A stretch of 46,429 nt of DNA from JASLDZ01 sp038226305 (GCA_038226305.1 JBBRQN010000021.1:1-46429), one strand, 5' to 3'; positions 7,261-15,951 are shown, counted from the first letter of the stretch. Made by a program: numbers and translations. Notes: a model not told the origin generated them from the sequence alone.

Positions 7261-9303
7261 ATGAACCGACTGATGCTCAGCTTCGCCGCCGCCGCGGCCC
7301 TCGCCACGGCCGCCTACGCTGCCCCCGCCGCCACTCCGGGAGTGGATCTCGCGGGCATCGACCATGCGACCAAGCCCGGCGACGACTTCTTCCGCTACGC
7401 CAACGGGCACTGGATCGACACCACCGAGATCCCCGGCGACCAGGCCTCCTGGGGCCCCGGCAACGTCCTGGCGGAGGAGGCCAACAAACGGGTGGCGGGG
7501 CTGATCACGACAGCTGCGGCCAAGGCCGCCCCCGGCTCGGAAGCCCGCAAGATCGGCGACTACTACGCGAGCTACCTCGACGAGGCGCAGATCGAGCGCC
7601 TGGGCCTCAAGCCCCTGGCCCCCACCTTCGCACGCATCGCCGCCATCAAGAGCAAGCGCGAGCTGGCCGCCGAGTTCGGTCGCGAGCTGCGCGCCGACGT
7701 GGACGCCGAGAACGCCACCAACTTCCGCACCGACCACCTCTTCGGCCTGTGGGTCGAGCCGAACCTGAACGACCCCGAGCACTACGCCGCCTACCTCCTG
7801 CAGGGCGGCCTCGGCCTGCCGGACCGCGACTTCTACGTGGCGCAGACCCCCCGGATGCAGGCGGTGCGCGCGGGCTACAAGGCCCACCTCGCCCGGGTGC
7901 TGAAGCTCGCCGGTCACGCTGAGGCGGAAGGCGAGGCCGGTCGCATCTTCGACCTCGAGACCAAGATCGCGGGCGTCCACGCCACTCGTGCGGTCTCCGA
8001 GGAGGTCTCCACGGCCAACAACCCGTGGTCGCGGGCCGACTTCGAGAAGAAGGCGCCGGGCCTCGACTGGGCGGCGTTCTTCGGCGCGGCGGGCCTTTCG
8101 GCGCGGCCGCAGTTCATCGTCTGGCATCCGCAGGCCACCACGGGTGAGTCGGCGCTGGTGGCGTCCGAGCCCCTGGCTGTGTGGAAGGAGTATCTCGCGC
8201 TCCGCCACATCGAGCACTACGCGGGCGTGTTGCCCAAGGCCTTCGTGGACGAGCGGTTCGCCTTCTTCGGCAAGGAGCTGAACGGCACGCCGCAGATGGC
8301 CGTGCGGCAGAAGCGGGCGGTGAACGCCACCAACGGCGCGCTGGGCTACGCGGTGGGCAAGCTCTACGCCGCCAAATACTTCCCGCCGGAGTCGAAAGCC
8401 GCGGTCCAGAAGATGGTGGCCGAGCTGATCGCCGCCTTCCGCACCCGCATCCAGGGGCTGGACTGGATGGCGCCCGCCACCAAGGCCGAGGCCCTGCGCA
8501 AGCTGGCCGTTCTCAAGGTGGGCGTCGGCTACCCCGACCACTGGATCGACTATTCCAGCCTGAAGATCGTGCGCGGCCAGGCGCTGGCCAACGCCCAGGC
8601 GGCCGAGCTGTTCGAATACCGCCGCAACCTCGCCAAGTTCGGCAAGGCGGTGGATCGCGGCGAGTGGGTGATGACGCCCCAGACCGTGAACGCGGTGAAC
8701 CTGCCGATCCGCAATGCCCTGAACTTCCCCGCCGCCATCCTGCAGCCGCCCTACTTCGACCCCAAGGCGACCCTGGCCGAGAACTTCGGCGGCACCGGCG
8801 CCACCATCGGCCACGAGATCAGCCACAGCTTCGACGACCAGGGCGCCCAGTTCGACAGCCACGGCCGCTTCCGCGACTGGTGGACCCCGGCCGACCTCGC
8901 CCACTTCAAGGCCTCGGGTCGGGCGCTGGCGGCGCAGTATTCCACCTACAAGCCCTTTCCCGACCTCGCCCTGAACGGCGAGCAGGTGCTGAGCGAGAAC
9001 ATCGCCGACCTGGCCGGGCTGAACGCCGCCTACGACGCCTATCGCATCGGCTCCGGCAACAAGGAGGGCGTGACCTCGCAGGGGCTGACCGGCGACCAGC
9101 AGTTCTTCCTGAGCTTCGCCCAAAGCTGGCGCCAGAAGGAGCGCGAGGCGGCTCTGCGCCAGCAGGTGGTGGTCGACGGCCACGCGCCTGACGAGTTCCG
9201 TGCCGACACGGTGCGCAATCTCGATGCCTGGTATCCCGCCTTCAACGTCAAGCCGGGCGACAGGCTGGCTCTTTCGCCGGACAAGCGCGTGCGGGTCTGG
9301 TGA
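7261..9303 (+). CDS. M13 family zinc metallopeptidase (PepO/neprilysin-like), secreted
   Basis: Secreted zinc endopeptidase acting on oligopeptides (680 aa). A cleavable signal peptide (MNRLMLSFAAAAALATAAYA, then APA) is followed by the M13 N-terminal domain beginning DHATKPGDDFFRYANGHW. The catalytic motif HEISH lies at residues 518-522 and the third ligand Glu at 579 in ENIADLAG. The C-terminus carries the usual HAPDEFRADTVRNLDAW and ends in Trp. The start is ATG 7261 because it alone places the signal peptide at the N-terminus; an upstream in-frame ATG at 7162 lies inside ald. crtY begins 29 bp downstream, so transcripts may continue into the carotenoid genes. Confidence 0.94.
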   Translation: MNRLMLSFAAAAALATAAYAAPAATPGVDLAGIDHATKPGDDFFRYANGHWIDTTEIPGDQASWGPGNVLAEEANKRVAGLITTAAAKAAPGSEARKIGDYYASYLDEAQIERLGLKPLAPTFARIAAIKSKRELAAEFGRELRADVDAENATNFRTDHLFGLWVEPNLNDPEHYAAYLLQGGLGLPDRDFYVAQTPRMQAVRAGYKAHLARVLKLAGHAEAEGEAGRIFDLETKIAGVHATRAVSEEVSTANNPWSRADFEKKAPGLDWAAFFGAAGLSARPQFIVWHPQATTGESALVASEPLAVWKEYLALRHIEHYAGVLPKAFVDERFAFFGKELNGTPQMAVRQKRAVNATNGALGYAVGKLYAAKYFPPESKAAVQKMVAELIAAFRTRIQGLDWMAPATKAEALRKLAVLKVGVGYPDHWIDYSSLKIVRGQALANAQAAELFEYRRNLAKFGKAVDRGEWVMTPQTVNAVNLPIRNALNFPAAILQPPYFDPKATLAENFGGTGATIGHEISHSFDDQGAQFDSHGRFRDWWTPADLAHFKASGRALAAQYSTYKPFPDLALNGEQVLSENIADLAGLNAAYDAYRIGSGNKEGVTSQGLTGDQQFFLSFAQSWRQKEREAALRQQVVVDGHAPDEFRADTVRNLDAWYPAFNVKPGDRLALSPDKRVRVW

Positions 9304-9332
9304 CACGGCCCAGGTGTGCTTAAGTCCCCCGC

Positions 9333-10520
9333 ATGAGCTCCACTTCGGCTGACGCCGATCTGATCATTGCGGGAGGGGGGTTGGCCGCGGGGCTCATCGC
9401 CTGGCGGCTGAAGGTGCTGCGCCCCGAGCTCAAGGTGCTGATCCTGGAGCGCGGCGGCCGCCTCGGCGGCGAGCACACCTGGTCGTTCTTCGACGGCGAC
9501 GTGTCTGCGCAGATCCTCGATTGGCTGAAGCCCCTGATCACCTACAGCTGGCCGGGCTACACCGTGGCCTTCCCAACGCACGCCCGCCGCTTCAGCACCC
9601 GCTACAACAGCATCACCGCCGAGCAGTTCGATTCCGTGATCGCCCCCATGCTGGGCACCTCGGTGAAGCTTGGCTGCGAAGCGCTCGAGGTGCATGCCGA
9701 CCGGGTGGTCACCTGCGAGGGTCGCACCCTGCGGGCCCCGGCCGTGATCGACGCCCGCGGCCCCGGCGGCGCCAGCGGCCTGGTGCTCGCCTGGCAGAAG
9801 TTCCTCGGCGTCGAGGTGGAGACGGCGGAGCCCCACGGCATCGACGTGCCTCTGATGATGGACGCCACCGTCGATCAGATCGACGGCTACCGCTTCGTCT
9901 ACCTTCTGCCATTCACCCCCACGCGCCTCCTGATCGAGGACACGCGCTACTCCGACGGCCCGCTGCTCGACCGGGCGGCCCTGCGGACGCAGGTGGAGCG
10001 CTATGCTGCCGCCAGGGGCTGGACGATCACCAAGGTGATCCGCGCCGAACATGGCGTGCTGCCCATCGCCCTCGCCGGCGACATCTCGGCCTTCTGGCGC
10101 GATGCGGAAGACCCGGCCTACCCCGCCCGCGCTGGCCTGCGCTCCGGCCTGTTCCACCCCACCACAGGCTATTCTCTGCCCGACGCCGCCCGCCTCGCCG
10201 ACAGCATAGCGGCGATGCCGACCCTGACGACCGAGGGCCTGAAGGCCACCATCCGCAGCGTTTCCACCAGGGCGTGGGACGACCGCGGCTTCTACCGCCT
10301 GGTAAACCGCATGCTGTTCCGGGCCGGGTCGCCTGACCTGCGATACCTCGTGCTGCAGCGCTTCTACCGGCTGTCCCAGCCCCTTATCGAACGCTTCTAT
10401 GCCGGGCGCGCCACGCGGATGGACAAGCTGCGCATTCTTACAGGCAAGCCGCCGGTGCCCATGGGCCCGGCTATCGCCTGCATCTCCGAATCCCGACTTC
10501 TGCACGACGAGGCCGCGTGA
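9333..10520 (+). CDS. crtY: Lycopene beta-cyclase
   Basis: Cyclises the psi-ends of lycopene to beta-rings, giving beta-carotene. The 395-aa protein has the N-terminal dinucleotide-binding motif LIIAGGGLAAGLIAWRL, the bacterial CrtY hallmark GEHTWSFFD near residue 50, DARG, and later YRFVYLLPFTP and FHPTTGYSLPDA, all typical of CrtY. The stop TGA (10518-10520) overlaps the GTG start of crtI by 4 bp, so translation is coupled. It is the first of three ordered genes crtY-crtI-crtB. crtE (GGPP synthase) and hydroxylase/ketolase genes (crtZ, crtW) are not in the window, so the end product cannot be told. Confidence 0.93.
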   Translation: MSSTSADADLIIAGGGLAAGLIAWRLKVLRPELKVLILERGGRLGGEHTWSFFDGDVSAQILDWLKPLITYSWPGYTVAFPTHARRFSTRYNSITAEQFDSVIAPMLGTSVKLGCEALEVHADRVVTCEGRTLRAPAVIDARGPGGASGLVLAWQKFLGVEVETAEPHGIDVPLMMDATVDQIDGYRFVYLLPFTPTRLLIEDTRYSDGPLLDRAALRTQVERYAAARGWTITKVIRAEHGVLPIALAGDISAFWRDAEDPAYPARAGLRSGLFHPTTGYSLPDAARLADSIAAMPTLTTEGLKATIRSVSTRAWDDRGFYRLVNRMLFRAGSPDLRYLVLQRFYRLSQPLIERFYAGRATRMDKLRILTGKPPVPMGPAIACISESRLLHDEAA

Positions 10521-12043
10521 AATCCGCATCCCAACCCAAGACCGCCGCCGTCATCGGAGCCGGGTTCGGCGGCATGGCGCTCGCCATCCGCCTGCAGTCC
10601 GCAGGCTTCGCCACCACCCTGTATGAAGCCCGGGACAAGCCGGGCGGGCGCGCCTACGTCTTCGAGGACAAGGGCTACACCTTCGACGGCGGCCCCACGG
10701 TGATCACCGATCCCGCCTGCCTCGAGGCCCTGTTCGCCCTCAGCGGCCGCGACATCGCCGACTACGTCGACCTGATGCCGGTGACGCCGTTCTATCGCCT
10801 GCAATGGGCCGATGGCGTGGTGTTCGACTACGTCAATGATCAGGCCGAGCTGGACCGGCAGATCGAGAAGCTCGAACCCCGCGACCTGCAGGGCTACCGC
10901 AAGTTCCTGGCCTATTCCGAAGACCTCTACCGCGAGGGCTACGAGAAGCTGGGCTCAGTCCCCTTCCTGGACTGGGGCTCCATGCTGAAGGCCGCGCCTG
11001 AGCTCGTGCGGCTGGAGGCCTATCGCACCGTCCACGACAAGGTGGCGCAGTTCATCAAGGAGCCGCACCTGCGGCAGGCGTTCTCGTTCCACTCGCTCCT
11101 GGTGGGCGGCAATCCCTTCGCCACCTCGGCGATCTACGGGCTGATCCACGCCCTGGAGCGCAAGGGCGGGGTGTGGTTCCCCAAGGGCGGCACGGGTGCC
11201 CTGGTGCAGGGCATGCTCAAGCTCTTCGCAGACCTGGGCGGCGAGTTCCGTCTGAACGCGCCGGTCTCAGCGATCACCACGGCGGGCGGGCGCGTCACGG
11301 GGGTAGAGATCGCGGGCGAGGGGGCTCGCGCCTTCGACATGGTGGCCAGCAACGCCGATGTTCACACCACCTACGACAAGCTCCTCAAGGCCGAACCGAT
11401 CGCCGCCCCCATCGCCGGCGCCCTGGCCCGCAAGCGCTGGTCCATGTCGCTGTTCGTGATCTACTTCGGCGCGAGGAAGCAGTGGCCCGACGTGGCGCAC
11501 CACACCGTGCTGTTCGGCCCCCGCTACAAGGAGTTGATCGGCGAGATCTTCAAGGGCCCGGAGCTGCCGGAGGATTTCTCCCTCTACCTGCACCGTCCCA
11601 CCGCTAGCGACCCGGATCTCGCGCCCGAGGGCTGCGACGGCTTCTACGTGCTCTCCCCCGTGCCGCACCTGGGCCATGCCGACGTGGACTGGACGGTGGA
11701 GGGGCCGAAATATCGCGACCGCATCCTCAAGCAGCTCGACGCCACGGTGCTGCCGGGCCTGATCGACGCGATGGAGACGACCCGCATCTTCACCCCGGGC
11801 GACTTCCAGGCCGAGCTGGGCGCCCACCTCGGTTCCGCCTTCAGCCTCGAGCCTATCCTGACGCAGAGCGCCTTCTTCCGCGCCCACAACCGGGATGACC
11901 GGATCAAGGGCCTGTATCTCGTAGGGGCGGGCACGCACCCGGGCGCCGGCGTGCCGGGCGTCGTGGGTTCGGCCGCGGCCACGGCGGGGCTGATGATCGC
12001 CGACGCGGGTCTGGTCAGCCCGGCGGCCATCGCCGCGGAGTGA
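10517..12043 (+). CDS. crtI: Phytoene desaturase
   Basis: FAD-dependent desaturase turning colourless phytoene into lycopene in four steps at the membrane. The 508-aa product begins, after GTG, with the FAD motif AAVIGAGFGGMALAIRL and DKPGGRAYVFEDKG, then FDGGPTVI. The C-terminal signature LYLVGAGTHPGAGVPGV of bacterial CrtI is intact. GTG 10517 overlaps the crtY stop (GTGA), and its own stop overlaps the crtB start in the same way, so the three proteins are probably made from one message in matched amounts. Confidence 0.95.
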   Translation: MKSASQPKTAAVIGAGFGGMALAIRLQSAGFATTLYEARDKPGGRAYVFEDKGYTFDGGPTVITDPACLEALFALSGRDIADYVDLMPVTPFYRLQWADGVVFDYVNDQAELDRQIEKLEPRDLQGYRKFLAYSEDLYREGYEKLGSVPFLDWGSMLKAAPELVRLEAYRTVHDKVAQFIKEPHLRQAFSFHSLLVGGNPFATSAIYGLIHALERKGGVWFPKGGTGALVQGMLKLFADLGGEFRLNAPVSAITTAGGRVTGVEIAGEGARAFDMVASNADVHTTYDKLLKAEPIAAPIAGALARKRWSMSLFVIYFGARKQWPDVAHHTVLFGPRYKELIGEIFKGPELPEDFSLYLHRPTASDPDLAPEGCDGFYVLSPVPHLGHADVDWTVEGPKYRDRILKQLDATVLPGLIDAMETTRIFTPGDFQAELGAHLGSAFSLEPILTQSAFFRAHNRDDRIKGLYLVGAGTHPGAGVPGVVGSAAATAGLMIADAGLVSPAAIAAE

Positions 12044-13038
12044 GCCTGCCCGCGGCCGCCGCAGGACGAGCGGTCTCCACCGCCCCCCGATCCACTGCGG
12101 ACGAGAGCTCGGCGATCATCGCCGCGGGCTCGCAGAGTTTCGCCGCCGCGTCCCGCCTCCTGCCGAAGGACGTGCGCCAGCGCGCCCAGATGCTCTACGC
12201 GTGGTGCCGCTGGTGCGATGACGTGATGGACGGTCAGGAGCTCGGCCACGGCACCCTTCTGCTCACCAGCCAGGAGCGCGCCGCCCGGCTGGCGGAGCTG
12301 CGAGCGCACACGCAGGCGGCCCTGGCCTCGCCTGCGCCCGCTGATGGCCTGCCCTTCCGGGCCCTGCAGCTGGCCGCCGCCGGAGTCGGGGAGGACGCCC
12401 CCCTGCGCATCGCCCCCCGCTGGACGGTGGAGCACCTGGACGGGTTCGCGATGGACGTGGACCCGCAGCCCTTCCCCGATCTCGACGCGCTCCTCGTCTA
12501 CTGCTGGCGGGTGGCGGGCGTGGTGGGCGTGATGATGGCGCTGGTGATGGACGTGGCCCCGGACGACCTTGCCACCCTGAGGCGCGCGCAGGATCTGGGG
12601 CTGGCGTTCCAGCTAACCAACATCGCGCGCGACGTGCTGGAAGACGCCCGCAACGGCCGCGTCTACCTGCCGGTGTCCTGGCTGGCCGAGGCGGGGCTGG
12701 AGACCTCGCCAGAGGCCCTGCTCGATCCGGCGGCCGCTCCGCATGTGGCGGCCGTGGTGCGCCGCCTGGTGGAGGCCGCTGAGCCTTACTATCGATCCGC
12801 GGGCGCTGGCCTCGCCGCCCTGCCCCTGTCGTGCGCCTGGGGCATCGCCACGGCCCAGGCCGTGTATCGCCAGATCGGGCGAGACGTGGCCAGGGGCGGG
12901 GAGCAGGCGCTCGTCCGCCGGGTCTCGACCACCGGGGCTCAGAAGGCCGGGCTGGCCGCGATGGCGCTCTTTCCCGCGCTGGCTTCGCGCGTCCGCCGGG
13001 GGAATTCGCCCCGGGCCGACCTGTGGAGCGCGATCTGA
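12040..13038 (+). CDS. crtB: Phytoene synthase
   Basis: Condenses two geranylgeranyl diphosphates head-to-head to phytoene, the first committed carotenoid step. The 332-aa protein carries both Mg-diphosphate aspartate motifs: CRWCDDVMD near residue 60 and NIARDVLEDARNGRVYLP near residue 195. The GTG start at 12040 overlaps the crtI stop by 4 bp. The N-terminal ~25 residues are Ala/Ser/Thr-rich and the enzyme core starts at about SFAAASRLLP. It ends the crt operon, and rpsT follows 120 bp later with its own promoter candidate. Confidence 0.94.
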   Translation: MSLPAAAAGRAVSTAPRSTADESSAIIAAGSQSFAAASRLLPKDVRQRAQMLYAWCRWCDDVMDGQELGHGTLLLTSQERAARLAELRAHTQAALASPAPADGLPFRALQLAAAGVGEDAPLRIAPRWTVEHLDGFAMDVDPQPFPDLDALLVYCWRVAGVVGVMMALVMDVAPDDLATLRRAQDLGLAFQLTNIARDVLEDARNGRVYLPVSWLAEAGLETSPEALLDPAAAPHVAAVVRRLVEAAEPYYRSAGAGLAALPLSCAWGIATAQAVYRQIGRDVARGGEQALVRRVSTTGAQKAGLAAMALFPALASRVRRGNSPRADLWSAI

Positions 13039-13062
13039 CCGCGCGGACGCCCACACCCCGCG

Positions 13063-13091
13063 TTGACGTGGCAGGCCCTTGCCCGTATGTA
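13063..13091 (+). promoter_or_regulatory. Candidate promoter of rpsT
   Basis: A good -35 element TTGACG (13063-13068), a 17-bp spacer and a weak -10 TATGTA (13086-13091) lie 68 bp before the rpsT start. TTGACG is the usual -35 core of alphaproteobacterial housekeeping promoters. The -10 matches the sigma70 consensus at only three positions. Confidence 0.45.
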
Positions 13092-13158
13092 CGCGCCTCC
13101 GCATTTTCGCGCCGCGGGCCCTCGTCCGTGCGCTTTCAGCTATAGGTCGCAACACTCC

Positions 13159-13428
13159 ATGGCTAACAACCCCGGCGCCAAGAAGGCGATCCGCAAGATC
13201 GAGCGCCGCACCGAAGTGAACCGCGCTCGCCGTTCACGGGTGCGCACCTTCCTGCGCCGCTTTGAGGATGCCGTTAAGGCCGCCGACGCCGAGGCCGCCA
13301 AGGCCGCCTTCACCGAGGCCCAGTCCGAGCTGATGCGCGCCGTGTCCAAGGGCGTCGTTCACAAGAACACGGGCTCGCGCAAGGTGTCGCGCCTGGCTGC
13401 ACAGCTCAAGAAGCTCAGCGCCGCCTGA
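13159..13428 (+). CDS. rpsT: 30S ribosomal protein S20
   Basis: Small-subunit protein that binds 16S rRNA early in assembly. The 89-aa product begins MANNPGAKKAIRKIERRTEV and is rich in Lys, Arg and Ala, with the conserved KGVVHKNTGSRKVSRLAA near the C-terminus. The ATG at 13159 is chosen because S20 proteins begin MAN; a longer frame from 13063 would start inside the promoter candidate. It is followed by a strong terminator, then dnaA. As I recall, the rpsT-dnaA order is shared with C. crescentus. Confidence 0.97.
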   Translation: MANNPGAKKAIRKIERRTEVNRARRSRVRTFLRRFEDAVKAADAEAAKAAFTEAQSELMRAVSKGVVHKNTGSRKVSRLAAQLKKLSAA

Positions 13429-13470
13429 GCTTCCGCCTTCGGGCATTAGACAATAATTCATAACGTTTCC

Positions 13471-13506
13471 AAGGCCGTACGCCCTAATAGGGTGTGCGGC
13501 CTTTTT
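13471..13506 (+). terminator. Intrinsic terminator after rpsT
   Basis: A 15-bp stem (13471-13485 with 13489-13503, two G-U wobbles) and 3-nt loop AAT are followed by a T run ending at 13506. It begins 42 bp past the rpsT stop. This is the clearest rho-independent terminator in the window and isolates the dnaA leader from upstream transcription. Confidence 0.92.
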
Positions 13507-13848
13507 GCATGCCTAGTGTCGATATCGGCTTGTTGTGCTGTTGCGGTCACCGAACCTTAACAAAATCCTAAGCCGATAAGGGGACTTCGCCCGTCAAGGG
13601 ATTTATCCGACTCAAGGCTTGCGAATCGGCGTTGACGGCGTTCCGCGCGAGGCTAGTCTGAGCCTCCCGGTCGACTTCGTCCTGTCACGGAAGAAGCCGA
13701 CGGCGGGTCGCAAGATTCGCTCACTGGGATCCTGAGTATTTTCAAGCAGTTCCTGCCGCGCGAGTGAGTATTCGCGCGTTGAGAAGGTGTGTCTGCCCCA
13801 AGGGGCGGGGTGTGGGCGATGACGAGCGTGGCTTGGGAGGGATGTGGA
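13507..13848 (+). promoter_or_regulatory. dnaA leader with CtrA-like, DnaA-box-like and GANTC motifs
   Basis: Together with the rpsT trailer this is the only gene-free stretch over 300 bp. It holds TTAA-N7-CTAA at 13557-13571 (one mismatch from the CtrA consensus); TTATCCGAC at 13603-13611 (7 of 9 to the DnaA box); GANTC methylation sites at 13609-13613, 13623-13627 and 13714-13718; and a perfect 7-bp hairpin (CGCGCGA/TCGCGCG, 13757-13778) in the likely 5' untranslated region. In C. crescentus the dnaA promoter is sensitive to GANTC methylation. I see no cluster of DnaA boxes, so this is not evidently the replication origin. Confidence 0.55.
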
Positions 13849-15279
13849 ATGGGCGTGGGCGTGACGGGGCTGGGTGCTCTTGAAATGGTCGGCACGGGCG
13901 GCGATGGCGTCGTCTGGACGAAGGCTTGCAGCGCCCTGCGCGGCGAGCTGGGCGAGGCCGCCTACGGCTCCTATCTGGCGCCTGCTAGCCTGCGTCGCGG
14001 CCGGGGCGGTCGCCTCGTGCTCGTGACACCCACCGGCTATGCCCGGGACTGGATCAAGCGCAACGCCTGGCGTCGCATCGGCGAGGTTTGGGGGGCCTGC
14101 GACCCCGAGCACCGCCCGCTGGATCTCGCCTCCCGCGCCGAGTTCGAGTCCGAGGCCGGCGTCACCGCGCCGGAGCCCGCCCCGGCTCCCGTCAAGTCGT
14201 CTGCCCCGGTGGCGGCGTCGGCTGGCACCGAGCCACCCCCCGTCGATCCCTCCCGCGGCCGCCACACCTTCGAGACCTTCGTGGCCTCGCCCACCAACGA
14301 GTTCGCGCTCAGCGTGGCGCGGCAGATTTCGGTGTGGTCGGCGCAGAGCTTCAACCCGGTGATCTTCCACGGCCCCACCGGCTGGGGAAAGTCGCACCTG
14401 CTCAACGCGATCGCCGTGGAGGCGCAGGCCCGCCGCCCGGCCGCCAAGGTCATGCTGCTCTCGGCCGAGAAGTTCCTGACCACCTTCGTGAAGGCCGTGC
14501 AGGAGCGTACCGGCGGCGCCTTCAAGAACGTGCTGCGCACGGCAGACCTCCTGCTCATCGACGACGTGCAGTTCATCGGTGGCAAGAAGGGCAGCCAGGA
14601 AGAGCTGTTCCACACGCTGGCGTCTCTGATGGGCGAAGGCCGCCGGGTGGTGTTCGCCTCCGATCGCCCGCCCTCGGCCCTGACCGAGATCGACGCACGC
14701 CTGCGCTCGCACCTGCAGGCGGGCCTCACCTGCGGCGTGGAGCGCGGAGACAAGGCGCTGCGGCTAGGTGTGCTGGATCGCAAGCTCAAGGTTCTGGCGG
14801 CCGAACTCGGCTGCGAGGACAGGATGCGCCCCGAGGTGGGTCAACTCCTGGCCGACCGCTTCTGCGACAACGTGCGGGAGCTGGAGGGGGGCCTGAACAT
14901 CCTCGTCGCCCGGGCCGGCGAGCGTCTCTCCAGCCTGAGCCTGGACGAAGCCACCGCCCTCATCCGCCCGCACCTGCGCACCGCCGATCGCCGCGTGACC
15001 GTGGACGAGATCCAGAAGGTCGTGTGCGAGCATTTCGCCCTGAAGCAGGTCGACCTCCTCTCGCAGCGCCGCACCCGCGCCGTGGCCCGCCCCAGGCAGG
15101 TGGCGATGTATCTGGCCAAGACGCTGACGACCCGCAGCTATCCCGACATCGGCCGCCGCTTCGGCGGGCGAGACCACACCACCGTGCTGCACGCCGTGCG
15201 CCAGATCGAACGCTTCAAGGCTGAAGACCCGGCCATGGCCTCGGACGTGGAAACCCTCACCCGCAAGCTGCGGGAGTAG
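13849..15279 (+). CDS. dnaA: Chromosomal replication initiator DnaA
   Basis: AAA+ ATPase that opens the origin and loads the helicase (476 aa from this start). Order: N-terminal domain I with VVWTKACSALRGELGEAAYG; a Pro/Ala linker around residues 105-135; Walker A GPTGWGKS at 175-182 (Lys-Ser rather than the more usual Lys-Thr); Walker B LLLIDDVQFIGG; arginine finger DARLRSHL; and the C-terminal helix-turn-helix signature GGRDHTTVLHAV. Three in-frame starts exist (GTG 13789, ATG 13819, ATG 13849). I chose 13849 because GGGAGGG at 13835-13841 lies 7 nt upstream, while the other two lack a good site. The long leader suggests transcriptional and translational control. Confidence 0.95.
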   Translation: MGVGVTGLGALEMVGTGGDGVVWTKACSALRGELGEAAYGSYLAPASLRRGRGGRLVLVTPTGYARDWIKRNAWRRIGEVWGACDPEHRPLDLASRAEFESEAGVTAPEPAPAPVKSSAPVAASAGTEPPPVDPSRGRHTFETFVASPTNEFALSVARQISVWSAQSFNPVIFHGPTGWGKSHLLNAIAVEAQARRPAAKVMLLSAEKFLTTFVKAVQERTGGAFKNVLRTADLLLIDDVQFIGGKKGSQEELFHTLASLMGEGRRVVFASDRPPSALTEIDARLRSHLQAGLTCGVERGDKALRLGVLDRKLKVLAAELGCEDRMRPEVGQLLADRFCDNVRELEGGLNILVARAGERLSSLSLDEATALIRPHLRTADRRVTVDEIQKVVCEHFALKQVDLLSQRRTRAVARPRQVAMYLAKTLTTRSYPDIGRRFGGRDHTTVLHAVRQIERFKAEDPAMASDVETLTRKLRE

Positions 15280-15303
15280 CGGCCCCCGGCGGACCGGGGG
15301 CCG
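15280..15303. terminator. Hairpin between convergent dnaA and cytochrome c genes
   Basis: A perfect 10-bp inverted repeat (CGGCCCCCGG, loop CGGA, complement) starts right after the dnaA stop and lies 15 bp before the end of the convergent cytochrome gene. There is no T run on either side, so it may act as a bidirectional pause or terminator or simply protect both 3' ends. Confidence 0.55.
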
Positions 15304-15318
15304 ACCGTCAAGCGGGGC

Positions 15319-15951
15319 TCAGGAGCCCTGGGACGCGGGGCGTTTGCCGTTGGGTCCGAACTCAGCATCGAAGGCGCGTTGCTTGGCGGCCTGATCGGCG
15401 GGCCAGCGCTTCATGACGTCTTCCGGCCAGGCGGGCAGGGGCGTGATGCGCTGGTCCTTGGCGGCCTTGATGGCTTCGGGAATCACGTAGACGGCATGGC
15501 AGCCGGTGCAAACCTGGTACATCTCGGCCCCGGTCTCGAACATCGCCTTGGGGTCTTTCTTCTCGGCGGCATCCTTGGCGGCGTGCCCGACCTTCTGCAG
15601 CTTCACCGCCCACTCGGTCCAGGCCTTCTCGTTGCGGTTCCGGCCCGGCATGAGCAGGAGGTTGCCTGCCTCGGCGACCTGGGCGGCTCCGCTCTCGGCG
15701 GCGTCCCAGCCCTCGGTCGTGGTGGGCAGATTGCTGACAGTGCCCTTCTCGGTCTCCACCTCGCCCGAGGCGTGCCAGAAAGCCCAGGCCCCGGGATCGA
15801 CCACGTGGCCCATCAGCTCCTTCATATCGAGCGTCAGGTCGTAGGGGGCCTCGGGCGGAGGCTTCGCGCAGGAGCCGAGGCCGGCGACCGCCGCTGCGCC
15901 CAGGGCGATGAGGGCGATGCGGACGGAGGTCTTGGCGAGGGTCGAGGTCAT
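15319..15951 (-). CDS. Cytochrome c family lipoprotein
   Basis: Probable periplasmic, membrane-anchored mono-haem electron carrier (210 aa). The N-terminus has a basic start, a hydrophobic stretch VRIALIALGAAAVAGLGS and a lipobox Cys, so it should be lipidated. One haem-binding motif CTGCH lies around residue 155, preceded by a helical segment rich in Ala, Lys and Glu. This resembles class II-like cytochromes, but with the motif well before the C-terminus. The ATG at 15951 is chosen because it gives the lipoprotein signal directly. No partner oxidase or dehydrogenase is nearby; the copper genes upstream on the same strand are 119 bp away. Confidence 0.8.
   Translation of the reverse strand: MTSTLAKTSVRIALIALGAAAVAGLGSCAKPPPEAPYDLTLDMKELMGHVVDPGAWAFWHASGEVETEKGTVSNLPTTTEGWDAAESGAAQVAEAGNLLLMPGRNRNEKAWTEWAVKLQKVGHAAKDAAEKKDPKAMFETGAEMYQVCTGCHAVYVIPEAIKAAKDQRITPLPAWPEDVMKRWPADQAAKQRAFDAEFGPNGKRPASQGS

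Noticed and set aside
7216..9306. 696-aa open frame on the minus strand
   Set aside because: It mirrors the M13 peptidase gene. High GC at third codon positions keeps the antisense frame open; the product is His/Gly/Val-rich with no motif.
9333..13038. Recently acquired carotenoid island
   Set aside because: Base composition and codon usage look like the flanks, and there is no integrase, repeat or tRNA at the edges.
13507..13848. Replication origin next to dnaA
   Set aside because: Only one near DnaA box and no AT-rich unwinding region or box cluster; in Caulobacter the origin is near hemE, not dnaA.
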